From the NCBI RefSeq assembly GCF_048066115.1, contig NZ_JBLTYX010000013.1, forward strand, positions 119,659 to 183,658: a stretch of 64,000 nucleotides of DNA. The letters are read 5' to 3'. Position 1 is the first letter of the stretch, and each line of letters starts with the position of its first letter. Positions 44,001-51,604 of this stretch are shown here, in pieces. The stretch is from Niveispirillum sp048066115. GTDB lineage: Bacteria > Pseudomonadota > Alphaproteobacteria > Azospirillales > Azospirillaceae. The notes below the pieces were generated by a model, which was given only the letters and a program-made list of their open reading frames with translations, made no database searches and had not been told where the DNA came from. Both the position numbers and the translations under genes were made by a program.

Positions 44001-44179
44001 TGGCCATCGGCTGGGTGATCGTGGGCGGTGTGACGGTGGGTACGGCCCTGTCGCTGTTCATCACGCCCGTGCTCTACAGCATGTTCGCCCGCGGGGTCCA
44101 GCCCATCGGCATCATCCGCCGCAGGATCGAGGAAGAGGAACGCCGCCACGACGCTCCGCCGCAGGTGCCGGCGGAGTGA
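41036..44179 (+). CDS. RND-family multidrug efflux pump (HAE1 type)
   Basis: A 1047-residue proton-driven exporter with the AcrB/MexB layout: 12 membrane helices, and two large periplasmic loops after helices 1 and 7. The proton-relay acids lie in the helix 4 motif VGLVVDDAIIVVENISRRIEEG. DYPIVSISVSYPGASAEVVDNEI and GLIMLIGLIAKNAIMIVEFANQLR are typical. The length is normal. It follows the adaptor by 84 bp with a GGAAGC ribosome site. No TolC-like gene or local repressor is adjacent. Substrates are unknown. Confidence 0.96.
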   Translation: MVISDISIQRPVLAFVISAMLVVFGVLGYEKLPVRELPKIDYPIVSISVSYPGASAEVVDNEITERIEGVINGIEGVKTIRSRSREGGSSVSVEFEIDRDIDAASNDVRDRVGRLSDNLPEEADLPEISKVDADSNPIMWITLSSDRMNQLELTDFVRRYYLDALGTVPGVAQVRIGGRRDFAMRVWLDRNALAARQVTVQDVEAAIRRENAELPAGRIESAQREFTVRTDTRLNRPEQFAAILVRQDGANWIRLGDVARVEVAARDDRGDFRINGGSAIGIGIIRQSTANTMEVSQGVRVLLEQFRANLSTGMSLEIRQDDATFVGQSIYEVFHAIAVAVGLVVLVVWVFLRTFRATLIPVVAIPVSLVAAFGIMAALGFSINVLTLLAFVLAVGLVVDDAIIVVENISRRIEEGEPPLLAAYRGARQIGFAVIATTAVLIAVIAPLSMLPGDQGRLFREFAIALMAAIFFSCIVALTLSPMLSSKLLKGHQEARGLFRYSEAFLDGVTRAYVALLRFMLNARVLLLAGMAGALALTGLVAMSLPSELAPVEDRGVARISIAAPEGASMDYTMQEIGRVEALMQPYLKSGELDSVLTIVNPGWGGNSGVNRAMVVIRTPMWSERVSDRTVPQIIDELRPQLSAIPGSRIVPSLPSGLGGGGASANQVQVVIGGNTFEELAEWRDTLIQRLEQYPGLTGFAADYDETKPQLYVTVDRNRAADLGVPVTVVGGTLETLLGEKLVTRYLDRGEEYDVVLRAEAQDRSNPRDLSNIFVRSTTGGGTGQLIPLANLLHVRDVAGPTELNRYNRLRSITITANLNQGAVMGDAIKEIRQAAAEVLPPEARLNFEGAARLQLEASSAIWFAFGMAMLVAFLVLAAQFENFRLPAMILGSVLPAGLGGILAIAVTGMSLNTYTQIGLIMLIGLIAKNAIMIVEFANQLREEGRELLDAVVEASQLRLRPILMTSIATVFGAMPLALAHGAGAESRMAIGWVIVGGVTVGTALSLFITPVLYSMFARGVQPIGIIRRRIEEEERRHDAPPQVPAE

Positions 44180-44234
44180 CGTTGGGTTTAGCCCTTATGC
44201 GCGAAATATTCGGGCACCTTCATCGAGGTTCTCT

Positions 44235-44322
44235 CAACCGTCACCTCGGCGAAGGCCGGGGCCCAAGTGACAAGCGCTTCGCTCTACGACTTGGGCCCCG
44301 GCCTTCGCCGGGGTGACGGTTG
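44235..44322. repeat. Long near-perfect inverted repeat (34-bp arms)
   Basis: The arms 44235-44268 and 44289-44322 are reverse complements over 34 bp with one mismatch, around a 20-bp loop. The core is GGCGAAGGCCGGGGCCCA. Palindromes with a CCGGCGAAGGCCGGGGTCC core are common between genes in many alphaproteobacteria. It lies between the convergent efflux pump and sensor kinase genes and may terminate both. Confidence 0.85.
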
Positions 44323-44366
44323 ATATTGCGAAAAGCCGAACAGCCCAAAAGCTTTCTGCAGACTCC

Positions 44367-46901
44367 TCACCGCATTGGCAGTGGGAAGGGCAGGCCGGCA
44401 CTCTCCGTCCAGACGATGCGGGCGGGCGGCAGGGTCAGGGTGACCGTGGTACCTTCGCCGAACACGCTTTCGATCGACAGGCGGCCGCCATGCAGCTCCG
44501 CCAGGCCCTTGGACAGGGTCAGACCCAGGCCGGTGCCGGGATTGCTGCGGGCATAGACATTGTCGACCTGGTGGAAAGGCACGAAGACCTTGGCCAGGTC
44601 CTCCGGCTTGATGCCGATGCCGGTATCGCTGACCGCCACCGAAACACCGCGCGCCGGATCGACGCTGGCCGTCAGTTTCACCGTGCCGCCGGGGGAGGTG
44701 AACTTGATGGCGTTGGACATCAGGTTCAGCAGGATCTGCTTGAACTTCACATCATCGACCAGGATGGGCGGCACGCCGTCCGCCACCTCCACCACCAGGT
44801 TCAGGCGGCGTTCCATGGCGCGGGCGCGGACGATGCGCTCCGACCCGCGCACCAGTTCCTCCATGCCGCAGATGCGCTCACGCAGCTCCACCCGGCCGGC
44901 TTCCATCTTGGAGACGTCCAGGATGTCGTTGATCAGGGTCAGCAGATGGCGGCCGGACGCGATGATGTCGCCGGCATAGGCCACGGAGCTGTTGTTCTGC
45001 CCGGCCTTGTCGCCGACCTTCAGCTCGCTCTCCAGCACCTCGGCGAAGCCGATGATGGCGTTCAAGGGCGTGCGCAGCTCATGGCTCATATTGGCCAGGA
45101 ACTCCGACTTGGTGCGGCTGCCCAGTTCGGCTTCGGCCTTGGCCTGTTCCAGCTGGTCGGCGGCACGCCGGCTGGTGACGGCCAGGGCCGCCAGCTGCAC
45201 GGCGCGGCGGGCCCGCTCCATCTCCCAGTCATGGGGTTCGCGTACGCTGTCGCCATAGATGGCGAAGGCGCCCAGCGGCTCCCCGTCGCCCGACAGGATG
45301 GGCAGCGACCAGCAGGATTTCGCCCCTTCCGCCAGCATCAGGTCGCGGTACAGGTGCCAGCGTGCATCCTTGGCGATATCGGCCACGATGACGGGCGCGC
45401 GGCGATAGATGGCGGCCCCGCAGGACCCGACATCGGGGCCGATGGCCACGCCCTCATAGGCTTCCTTGACCCGCGCCGCGAAGCTGGGGGCAGCGGCCAC
45501 CGACATATGCACTCCGTCCTCGCGCAGCAGCATGATGGTGCAGCGGGCATTGTCCAGCTGCTCCTCCATGCCGCGGCAGAGGGCATCCAGCACCTCGCCC
45601 AATGGGGAACCGGCGGCGGCCATTTCCAGGATGCCGCGTTCCACGGTCAGCAGCCGTTCCATGCGGCCGCGCTCCCGGTTCTCCTTGCGCAGCTGGCGGG
45701 CATTCTCCTTGAACACGCGCACGGCGGCGGCCATAGCCGCCACCTCCACCCCCACGCCCCTGAATTCCGGCAGGGTCACGGCATGGTCGCCACCGGCCAG
45801 GGCCCGCATGGCATCGGTCATCTGCTGGATGGGCCGCAGTACGCGGGTGCGTACCAGCCAGGCCGCGAAGACCAGGGCCACCATGGAGATCAGCAGTTCG
45901 AACGCATCGACCCACAGTTTCTGCCGGGCCAGCAGGCGATTGCGCTCCGTCGCCTCCGAAGCGACGGCGACGGCGGCCCCCACCAAGTCGCTGGCCGCAT
46001 TCAGCAGGCTGGTGCCGTTGCGCAGCAGTTCCGGCAGGCGCCCGCGCGCCTCCCCCCGCGTTGCGGCATCCAGGATGGCGGCGCGCAGCGGCAGGTAGCG
46101 CTGATAGAAGGCGGCTTCCATCTGGCGCAGGGTGGCCTGGGTGCTTTCCGGGAACATGGCCGGGTCACCGACATTGCGCACCAGCTGCCAGACCAGCTCC
46201 ACTTCCGCCAGGGACACGGTCATGGCCGTCAGATCCGCCTGGCCGCCCGCGGCGACGCGGTAGAGCAGGCCCATGTCCGTGCCCACCTGGCTGCGCAGGT
46301 GGATGGCCTCGCGCGTCAGCATCTCCGCGGCACCGGCATCGCCGCCGATGGACAGGGCCGGGTTGTTGACCTCTCGCAGCAGGGTCAGCAACGCCGTCAG
46401 GTAGGAGCGCGAGGCATCGCGCCATTCGGCGATCAGCATCGTGTTGTCGACGGGGCTGGGCCCGGTGGCGTCCAGCGACCGCCCATCGGCCAGCTGCGCC
46501 AGCAGCCCCTCCACCCCGCCGCGCAGTTCGCGCATGCGGGCCAGCGCCACCCGCAGCGACCCGATATCCTCCGTCAGCGAATTTTCCACCGGCATCTGGG
46601 CCAGCTGGTCCAATGCTGCCAGGGCGGCGCGGTCGGTCTCGTTGCGGTGGCGGTCGATCTGCGGGCGCAGGGCCGCTTCCGGCGTGCCCGGCGTGCGCGC
46701 CGCCTCCAGCACCAGATTGATCATGCCGGCTTCGATGCCGTGATCGCGGGCTGCGACCAGCAGGTTGCGGCTGACCAGTTTCAGGTTGGCGATGTCCACG
46801 GCCTGGCGATAGGCGCGCCAGCCCGCCTGCATGTCGATGGCCGTTCCGGCAAGCTGGACGCCGGCAACCAGGGCCAGGCCGCCCATCAACACTCTGCGCA
46901 T
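44367..46901 (-). CDS. Membrane sensor histidine kinase (HAMP-GAF-HisKA-HATPase)
   Basis: An 844-residue kinase. Helix 1 is at the N terminus (VLMGGLALVAGVQLAGTAI), followed by a helical periplasmic sensor of about 320 residues and helix 2 (LLISMVALVFAAWLV). Next are a HAMP domain, a GAF domain (about 425-575, with GSCGAAIYRRAPVIVADI) and HisKA with the phospho-acceptor His in FLANMSHELRTPLNAIIGF. The HATPase (ILLNLMSNAIKFTSPGG, VSDTGIGI, GTGLGLTLSKGLAELHGG) completes it. No receiver domain is attached and no response regulator is adjacent, so it is an orphan kinase. ATG 46901 follows GGGGGG. Confidence 0.93.
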   Translation of the reverse strand: MRRVLMGGLALVAGVQLAGTAIDMQAGWRAYRQAVDIANLKLVSRNLLVAARDHGIEAGMINLVLEAARTPGTPEAALRPQIDRHRNETDRAALAALDQLAQMPVENSLTEDIGSLRVALARMRELRGGVEGLLAQLADGRSLDATGPSPVDNTMLIAEWRDASRSYLTALLTLLREVNNPALSIGGDAGAAEMLTREAIHLRSQVGTDMGLLYRVAAGGQADLTAMTVSLAEVELVWQLVRNVGDPAMFPESTQATLRQMEAAFYQRYLPLRAAILDAATRGEARGRLPELLRNGTSLLNAASDLVGAAVAVASEATERNRLLARQKLWVDAFELLISMVALVFAAWLVRTRVLRPIQQMTDAMRALAGGDHAVTLPEFRGVGVEVAAMAAAVRVFKENARQLRKENRERGRMERLLTVERGILEMAAAGSPLGEVLDALCRGMEEQLDNARCTIMLLREDGVHMSVAAAPSFAARVKEAYEGVAIGPDVGSCGAAIYRRAPVIVADIAKDARWHLYRDLMLAEGAKSCWSLPILSGDGEPLGAFAIYGDSVREPHDWEMERARRAVQLAALAVTSRRAADQLEQAKAEAELGSRTKSEFLANMSHELRTPLNAIIGFAEVLESELKVGDKAGQNNSSVAYAGDIIASGRHLLTLINDILDVSKMEAGRVELRERICGMEELVRGSERIVRARAMERRLNLVVEVADGVPPILVDDVKFKQILLNLMSNAIKFTSPGGTVKLTASVDPARGVSVAVSDTGIGIKPEDLAKVFVPFHQVDNVYARSNPGTGLGLTLSKGLAELHGGRLSIESVFGEGTTVTLTLPPARIVWTESAGLPFPLPMR

Positions 46902-47071
46902 AGAGCCCCCCGCCACGCCGGCTTTTCCACCGGTTGGGCATTGACACGAAGGTCACACTCTACGTTCGCGGGGCGGCGCCTGCAATGCTGGCGAACGGGG
47001 TCTAGGCGATTGAAAATCGTTGAGGATTCCTACCCACGGCGACCAGTGGTAGAAGTTCCGGCGCTTCATGT

Positions 47072-47148
47072 GACCTCAGGTGCCGGACGCCGCCATCCCC
47101 CGGCTCGGCGGTCGCCGGCCTCCAGCGTCATGGGTAAAGACCCACGAT
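47072..47148 (+). repeat. Four-hairpin intergenic repeat, copy 7 (internally deleted)
   Basis: It reads ACCTCAGGTGCCGGACGCCGCCATCC, then jumps to GGCTCGGCGGTCGCCGGCCTCC. The CTTGGCTTACG linker and the ATGA-loop hairpin are missing. The terminal section CAGCGTCATGGGTAAAGACC is like that in copy 2. It lies between two minus-strand genes (sensor kinase start and irr end). Confidence 0.7.
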
Positions 47149-47155
47149 GTTGGTG

Positions 47156-47611
47156 TCACTCCGCATCGCGTAGGCGGATGATCACGTCGACCCGCGCCAG
47201 CTTGGTGCCCGACGGCAGGCAGGGCAGGTCCGGCAGGTTCAGCTGCGTGCAGCAGATATCCTGCAAGTGCCGGCTGTTCTCATGGAAGAAATGGTGGTGG
47301 TCGTCGATATTGGTGTCGAACCAGGTGCTGCCCGCCTCCACCACCACTTCGCGCAGCAAGCCGACATCGCGGAACTGGTTCAGGGTATTGTACACGGTGG
47401 CCAGCGATACCCGCATGTCGGCGGCCAGCGCCTCGGCATGCAGCTGTTCGGCCGTCACGTGCCGGTTGCCGCATCTGAATAGCAGCGAGGCCAGATCCAG
47501 CCGCTGGCGTGTCGGGCGCAGGCCGGCCTTGGCGAGCCGGGCCATCAACCGGCAGGGCTCCGCGGCCTCGCGGGCCGGAACGGGATCGAAAGGGTGTTGG
47601 CTGTCAGGCAT
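47156..47611 (-). CDS. irr: Fur-family transcriptional regulator, Irr type
   Basis: A 151-residue metalloregulator. The DNA-binding part has AGLRPTRQRLDLASLLFRCGNRHVTAEQLHAEA and VSLATVYNTLNQFRDVGLLREV (in sections), as in Irr. The His-rich regulatory segment reads TNIDDHHHFFHENSRHLQDI. Irr is a haem-responsive iron regulator in alphaproteobacteria. The start is uncertain: ATG 47611 gives family length, and no good ribosome site was seen for it or for ATG 47653. No iron genes are adjacent. Confidence 0.85.
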   Translation of the reverse strand: MPDSQHPFDPVPAREAAEPCRLMARLAKAGLRPTRQRLDLASLLFRCGNRHVTAEQLHAEALAADMRVSLATVYNTLNQFRDVGLLREVVVEAGSTWFDTNIDDHHHFFHENSRHLQDICCTQLNLPDLPCLPSGTKLARVDVIIRLRDAE

Positions 47612-47715
47612 CGCGGGGGACGGGGCCGTGGAGAGGAAAACGACAGCCGTCATGTGGGGTAGACGCACCCCCTTTGGCAAGGGGCAATGACGAAGATCAC
47701 AGCGGGAAACTTTTA

Positions 47716-48894
47716 TCACGCCCGGCCCAGGGGGCCGTGGCCGCCCTCGCCGGTTTCCCCATCATCATCGTCGTCGTCCAGATCGTCATCATCCAGGGAC
47801 AGGTCGTCGGCATCCAGCAGGTCGGCCAGGCTGAACCCATCCTCCGAATCCTCCTCCACCTCCGTGCTGTCGGTGATGCCGACGACGGCGCGGCGCACTT
47901 CCTGCTCCAGCATGGCAAGCGTCGTGCGCTCCAGATCGCCGCCGCGCGACGCCTGGGGGAAGGCGAAGCTGAACAGGGCAACGGTGGTCTGCCCCTCGAT
48001 GGCGGCACCACGCAGCCACAGGAAGAAGCGCAGCGGCACCCCATCCTCCTCACCGTCGGTGACGAAGCGGGCCATCACCTCCCCACCTGGCACCTCTCCA
48101 TCGGGAAGCCATTCGAGGGATCCTTCGCCCTCGCGCCCGTCGGGGCCGTCGGCGAACTGTTCGGCCGTCTGGCGCAGGATGGCGCGGGCCAGGATCTCGG
48201 CCTCGTCGCCCTCATGGTTGAACTGGTGCACGGCGACGCGCAGGGTGCCCGCCCCCTCCACCTCGCGGTAGAACAGGGACAGTTCGTCATCCTGGGAGAT
48301 GTTCCAGTCCCAGGGCAGGCGGAAGCGCACGCTTTCCCCATGCCAGACATTGCGCATGGTGACGCGCTGCACCGGGCCCTGCACGGGGCCGGGGCTGAAC
48401 CTGATACGCGCCGCCTCTTCCCCCAGCCGGTCGATCAGGTCGGACAGTTCCGGGTCTTCGGCACTGTCATTGGGCACCAGCAATTGCAGGGTGACGACAC
48501 GGACATGGTCGGGCGGCTGGAAATCCGCCACCTTCCAGACGAAGACCTGACGGTCGGGCGGCTGGGCAACGGCATAGGCGATCCAGTGGCGTTCATCCAC
48601 CTCGTCCGGGCCGTCGGCCGTCTCCATCGATGGCAGGATGCCGCGCGGCAGCACATTCTCGCGGTCCAGATACTGGATCGCCTCTTCCGCGCGGGCGCCA
48701 TAGGGATTGCGGTAGGTGACGACGGAGACCAGCAGGTCGACCGGATGCGCGCCCGGCGACTGATAGGCCAGGCCGCCATCGTCGCGCGACAGGCGCTGCC
48801 AACTGGATGGCACCCGCAGGCTGGCCACGCCGCCACGCAGGGCGACGGGATTCCAGTCCGCGGTCAGCTCGCTGTCTAGGGTCTCGTCTCTCAT
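47716..48894 (-). CDS. Unknown protein with two tandem related domains and an acidic tail
   Basis: A 392-residue soluble protein. Residues about 15-170 and 175-345 look like two copies of one domain. Both begin with a strand like VASLRVPSSWQRLSRDDGG / SVRFRLPWDWNISQDDELS, then TLRVAV-type strands, and end with a helix (DLIDRLGEEAARIRF / LEQEVRRAVVGI). The pattern resembles the PsbP/DcrB-like or DUF1795 fold, but I do not call it. The C terminus (about 355-392) is strongly acidic (DDDDLDDDDDDGETGEGG). No signal peptide. Confidence 0.7.
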   Translation of the reverse strand: MRDETLDSELTADWNPVALRGGVASLRVPSSWQRLSRDDGGLAYQSPGAHPVDLLVSVVTYRNPYGARAEEAIQYLDRENVLPRGILPSMETADGPDEVDERHWIAYAVAQPPDRQVFVWKVADFQPPDHVRVVTLQLLVPNDSAEDPELSDLIDRLGEEAARIRFSPGPVQGPVQRVTMRNVWHGESVRFRLPWDWNISQDDELSLFYREVEGAGTLRVAVHQFNHEGDEAEILARAILRQTAEQFADGPDGREGEGSLEWLPDGEVPGGEVMARFVTDGEEDGVPLRFFLWLRGAAIEGQTTVALFSFAFPQASRGGDLERTTLAMLEQEVRRAVVGITDSTEVEEDSEDGFSLADLLDADDLSLDDDDLDDDDDDGETGEGGHGPLGRA

Positions 48895-49012
48895 AAGACC
48901 GAATCTAGGCGTCTTGGCCGCCTGAGTCCATGATTGGCGCGTGACACTGTCATGTCGTGGGCGCTTTTTTTAGGGTAAAGCGACCTGGACGACACGGGAT
49001 GGGCAGGGGATC

Positions 49013-49627
49013 ATGATCCGGGATGCGCAGGGTTTCAGCCTGTTGCCGGACCATCTGGACCGGGATGGGCAGCAGGCGATGGTGGAGTTGGTGGCGGCCC
49101 TGGCCGCCGATGCCCCCTTCACCCGCTATGTCATGCCCCGCACGGGAAGGCCCTTTTCCATCGACATGACCAATGCCGGCAGCCAGGGTTGGATCGCCGA
49201 CCGGCAGAGCTACCGCTATTCCGCCTTGCATCCGGGGACCGGCCGACCCTGGCCCGCCATCCCGCCGGTGCTGCTGGAACTGTGGCGCGGGCTGACGGGT
49301 TACCCCCATGACCCGGAATGCTGCCTGATCAACCATTACCAGGGGGAAGGGGCGAAACTGTCCCTGCATCGCGACGAGGATGAGCAGGCGAAGGACGCCC
49401 CCATCCTGAACATCTCCCTGGGTGACACGGCGATCTTCCGCCTGGGCGGGCCGGGGCGGAAGGACCCGACGCGGTCGTTCGCGGTGACCAGCGGCACGGT
49501 GATGGTGTTCGCCGGACCGTCGCGGATGTTCTATCACGGGGTTGACCGGCTGCGCGTCGGCTCCTCCCGGCTGCTGCCCGGTGGGGGGCGGCTGAACCTG
49601 ACCCTGCGGCGGGTGACGAGGCCGTAG
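49013..49627 (+). CDS. alkB: AlkB-type alpha-ketoglutarate-dependent DNA/RNA repair dioxygenase
   Basis: A 204-residue Fe(II)/2-oxoglutarate dioxygenase that repairs N-alkylated bases by oxidative demethylation. Motifs: the lid region PFTRYVMPRTGRPFSIDMTN, CCLINHYQGEGAKLSLHRDEDE (the metal His and Asp), DTAIFRLGG, the distal His in MFYHGVDRLR, and the 2-oxoglutarate arginines in RLNLTLRRV. Length and order fit bacterial AlkB. No ada gene is adjacent. ATG 49013 follows GGGGAT. Confidence 0.95.
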   Translation: MIRDAQGFSLLPDHLDRDGQQAMVELVAALAADAPFTRYVMPRTGRPFSIDMTNAGSQGWIADRQSYRYSALHPGTGRPWPAIPPVLLELWRGLTGYPHDPECCLINHYQGEGAKLSLHRDEDEQAKDAPILNISLGDTAIFRLGGPGRKDPTRSFAVTSGTVMVFAGPSRMFYHGVDRLRVGSSRLLPGGGRLNLTLRRVTRP

Positions 49628-49729
49628 AGCGGTTTTCCTTTGCCTGGAAAATGGCTCCGGCGGCGACTACTGCCGCGGCGCACGTGCGCCGTGTCACCCA
49701 AGCCGCGGATGCGGCGCCGGTGCTTGGAC
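49627..49729 (-). repeat. Four-hairpin intergenic repeat, copy 8 (reverse orientation)
   Basis: It overlaps the last base of the alkB stop codon. On the plus strand: a terminal hairpin with arms GAGCGGTTTTCC/GGAAAATGGCTC, then GGCGGC...GCCGC (loosened), GGCGC-ACGT-GCGCC, the linker CACCCAAG, GCCGC-GGAT-GCGGC (perfect), and GGCGCCGGTGCTTGG. It lies between the convergent alkB and GIN-domain genes. Confidence 0.8.
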
Positions 49730-49739
49730 GAACTGAAAG

Positions 49740-50951
49740 CTAGCGCGACAGGTCCACCTTGCCGGGGCCGACATGATAGACCTTGGGCGTGCCGTCATGG
49801 CCGGCCAGGCTGACGCGGCCCGGCCCGGTCATCAGCACGCGCGGGTCCTTGGCCTTGCCGTTGAAATCCACCGTGCCGGGGCCGGTGACGCCCACGGCCA
49901 AGCTGTCGGCCTGACCGCCGCCGATGGTCAGCGTGCCGGGGCCGGGGATGGCGGCGGCCAGATCGCCGGCCAGCATGCCCACGCGGATGTCGCCCGGCCC
50001 GGCCATGGAAACCGACAGCCCGGCGGCCACCGTGCCCAGGCTCACGGCGCCGTTACCGTTCAGTTCCACCGCCGCGGTGCCGACATTGCCCATCCGCACC
50101 TCCCCGTCACCGGCCAACTGCACGCCGGCCAGTCCCTTGACGTCGCCAATGGAGACGGTGCCGGAGCGGGTGATGCGCACGCGGGCCGATTCCAGCCCGC
50201 CCAGCTTCATCTCACCCTCGGCCAGTTCCAGCCGGGCGGGTGCACCCAGATTGCCGTCCACGGTCAGGTCGCCGGTGAAATTGTTGACCAGCAGTGGCGT
50301 GCCGCGCGGGACGGAGATATCCAGGGTCACGGCGGGCTGGCTCTGCGGGCCGGGGCCGGTGATCCACAGGATGCCGTCATCGATGGACAGGTTGTAGCGC
50401 TTGCGGCTGTTCTCCATGCTGAACAGCACCTCCTGCGCGTCATCCACCACCTTGATGCGCACGGTGCCCATCACGCCCGCCAGGCGCAGGCCGGCCGGCG
50501 CCTCGGCCGTGGCGGCCAGGCGGTTGGTACCGTCGGCGGCGGTGTTGCGGTCCAGATACTTGATGTCGCCGTCGCGCCGATTCTTCATGCCCTCGGACCT
50601 GGCCGTGGCCAGCTTGGCCGCATCCTCGATGCCGTCGGCGACGGCGCGGTTGATGGCGGCCATGTCCACGGCCCGCCCGTCGCCGCCCTGCATGCGCTGG
50701 GCACGGGCCGCCATCCGTTCGGCCACGCGGTCGCGCGCCTTCTCATTCACGCTGGCGGTGATCCCATCGCTGCCGATGGACAGCGCGATCTCCTGCCCCA
50801 GCCGGGACAGGTCCCCGCGGGAACCCAGCGGATCACCGGCCACCACCGCCCAGCCCACCGTGCCCGCCAGCACCAGGATGGCAGCGACGCCGCCCAGCGG
50901 CACGCCCGGCTTCACACGGGGGCGGGAGGACAGGGACGGGTGCGTATGCAT
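49740..50951 (-). CDS. Membrane-anchored GIN/DUF2807-like beta-helix protein
   Basis: A 403-residue protein. One membrane helix at about 18-40 (VPLGGVAAILVLAGTVGWAVVAG) is followed by a charged helical section and, from about 150, a long right-handed beta-helix-like domain. The latter resembles the head-GIN (DUF2807) family: VTLDISVPRGTPLLVNNFTGDL, MKLGGLESARVRITRSG. Its end has regular turns built on TGPG/VGPG (GPGDIRVG, GPGTLTIGG, TGPGTVDFNG, TGPGRVSLAG, VGPGKVDLS). Members are surface or periplasmic proteins of unclear role. Confidence 0.75.
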   Translation of the reverse strand: MHTHPSLSSRPRVKPGVPLGGVAAILVLAGTVGWAVVAGDPLGSRGDLSRLGQEIALSIGSDGITASVNEKARDRVAERMAARAQRMQGGDGRAVDMAAINRAVADGIEDAAKLATARSEGMKNRRDGDIKYLDRNTAADGTNRLAATAEAPAGLRLAGVMGTVRIKVVDDAQEVLFSMENSRKRYNLSIDDGILWITGPGPQSQPAVTLDISVPRGTPLLVNNFTGDLTVDGNLGAPARLELAEGEMKLGGLESARVRITRSGTVSIGDVKGLAGVQLAGDGEVRMGNVGTAAVELNGNGAVSLGTVAAGLSVSMAGPGDIRVGMLAGDLAAAIPGPGTLTIGGGQADSLAVGVTGPGTVDFNGKAKDPRVLMTGPGRVSLAGHDGTPKVYHVGPGKVDLSR

Positions 50952-51135
50952 GGGGGCCTCGAACGATGGGCTTGGCGTCTTTTCCGGCGCCCATCATAGC
51001 GTGACACAACGCCCTGTCTGCCGTCGTTTCCCAGCTGCAACAATTTTGGTGCCAGCTGTTACAAAGCCGGCGACGCCGCGCCGATCGGAAACGGAATTGC
51101 CTCCATGTCATAAGACCTTCAACAACCCATTGTTT

Positions 51136-51147
51136 CCTACATGTAGG
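51136..51147. promoter_or_regulatory. Palindrome upstream of the ribbon-helix-helix gene
   Basis: CCTACATGTAGG is a perfect 12-bp palindrome lying 57 bp before the ribbon-helix-helix gene start. It is in an AT-rich stretch that probably holds its promoter. Autoregulation through this site is plausible for a small DNA-binding protein but is not shown. Confidence 0.4.
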
Positions 51148-51204
51148 TTCAATATGTTCGACACAACTGCGAACCATTTCCAACAATAGGACAGACGGTT
51201 CCCC

Positions 51205-51579
51205 ATGGCCGCCAAGCGTCGTCCCCCCACGAACCCGGAAGATACAGCGCCAGACTCGATGCGGGCGGTATGCCGCAACGTCGTGGTGGCAGGCGCGCGG
51301 ACCAGCGTGCGGATGGAACCGCTGCTCTGGGACTGTCTGGCGGAAATCGGGCAGCGCGAATCACATACGCTGAACGATATCGCCACGATGATCGACGCAC
51401 GCCGGGGCGACAGCGCCCTGACGGCGGCACTGCGCATCTTCATCCTGTCCTATTTCCGCACGGCGTCCGATGCCTCGCCCCGGTTGTCCGGTCTGGCGGA
51501 GGAACAGACGCCCTTCGGCACCACGGCTGATTACTCCACGACCTTCCGCAAGGCGCTGGAAATTTTCGACCACGGCTGA
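51205..51579 (+). CDS. Ribbon-helix-helix domain protein
   Basis: A 124-residue protein. The central part reads VCRNVVVAGARTSVRMEPLLWDCLAEIGQRE, followed by TLNDIATMIDARRGDSALTAALRIFILSYFR. This is the alphaproteobacterial RHH_4-type domain (RTSVRLExxxWxxLxEIAxRE...). These are small DNA-binding proteins of unknown regulon. The upstream region is AT-rich with a palindrome. It is convergent with the HAD gene. Confidence 0.88.
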   Translation: MAAKRRPPTNPEDTAPDSMRAVCRNVVVAGARTSVRMEPLLWDCLAEIGQRESHTLNDIATMIDARRGDSALTAALRIFILSYFRTASDASPRLSGLAEEQTPFGTTADYSTTFRKALEIFDHG

Positions 51580-51604
51580 GTTTTTTCCGAGTCGGAAACG
51601 TGCG

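Noticed and set aside
44313..47690. Very long plus-strand open frame (over 1100 codons) opposite the sensor kinase and irr
   Set aside because: It is antisense to genes with clear motifs, has His/Gln/Arg-rich composition typical of GC-rich antisense frames, and no recognisable domain.
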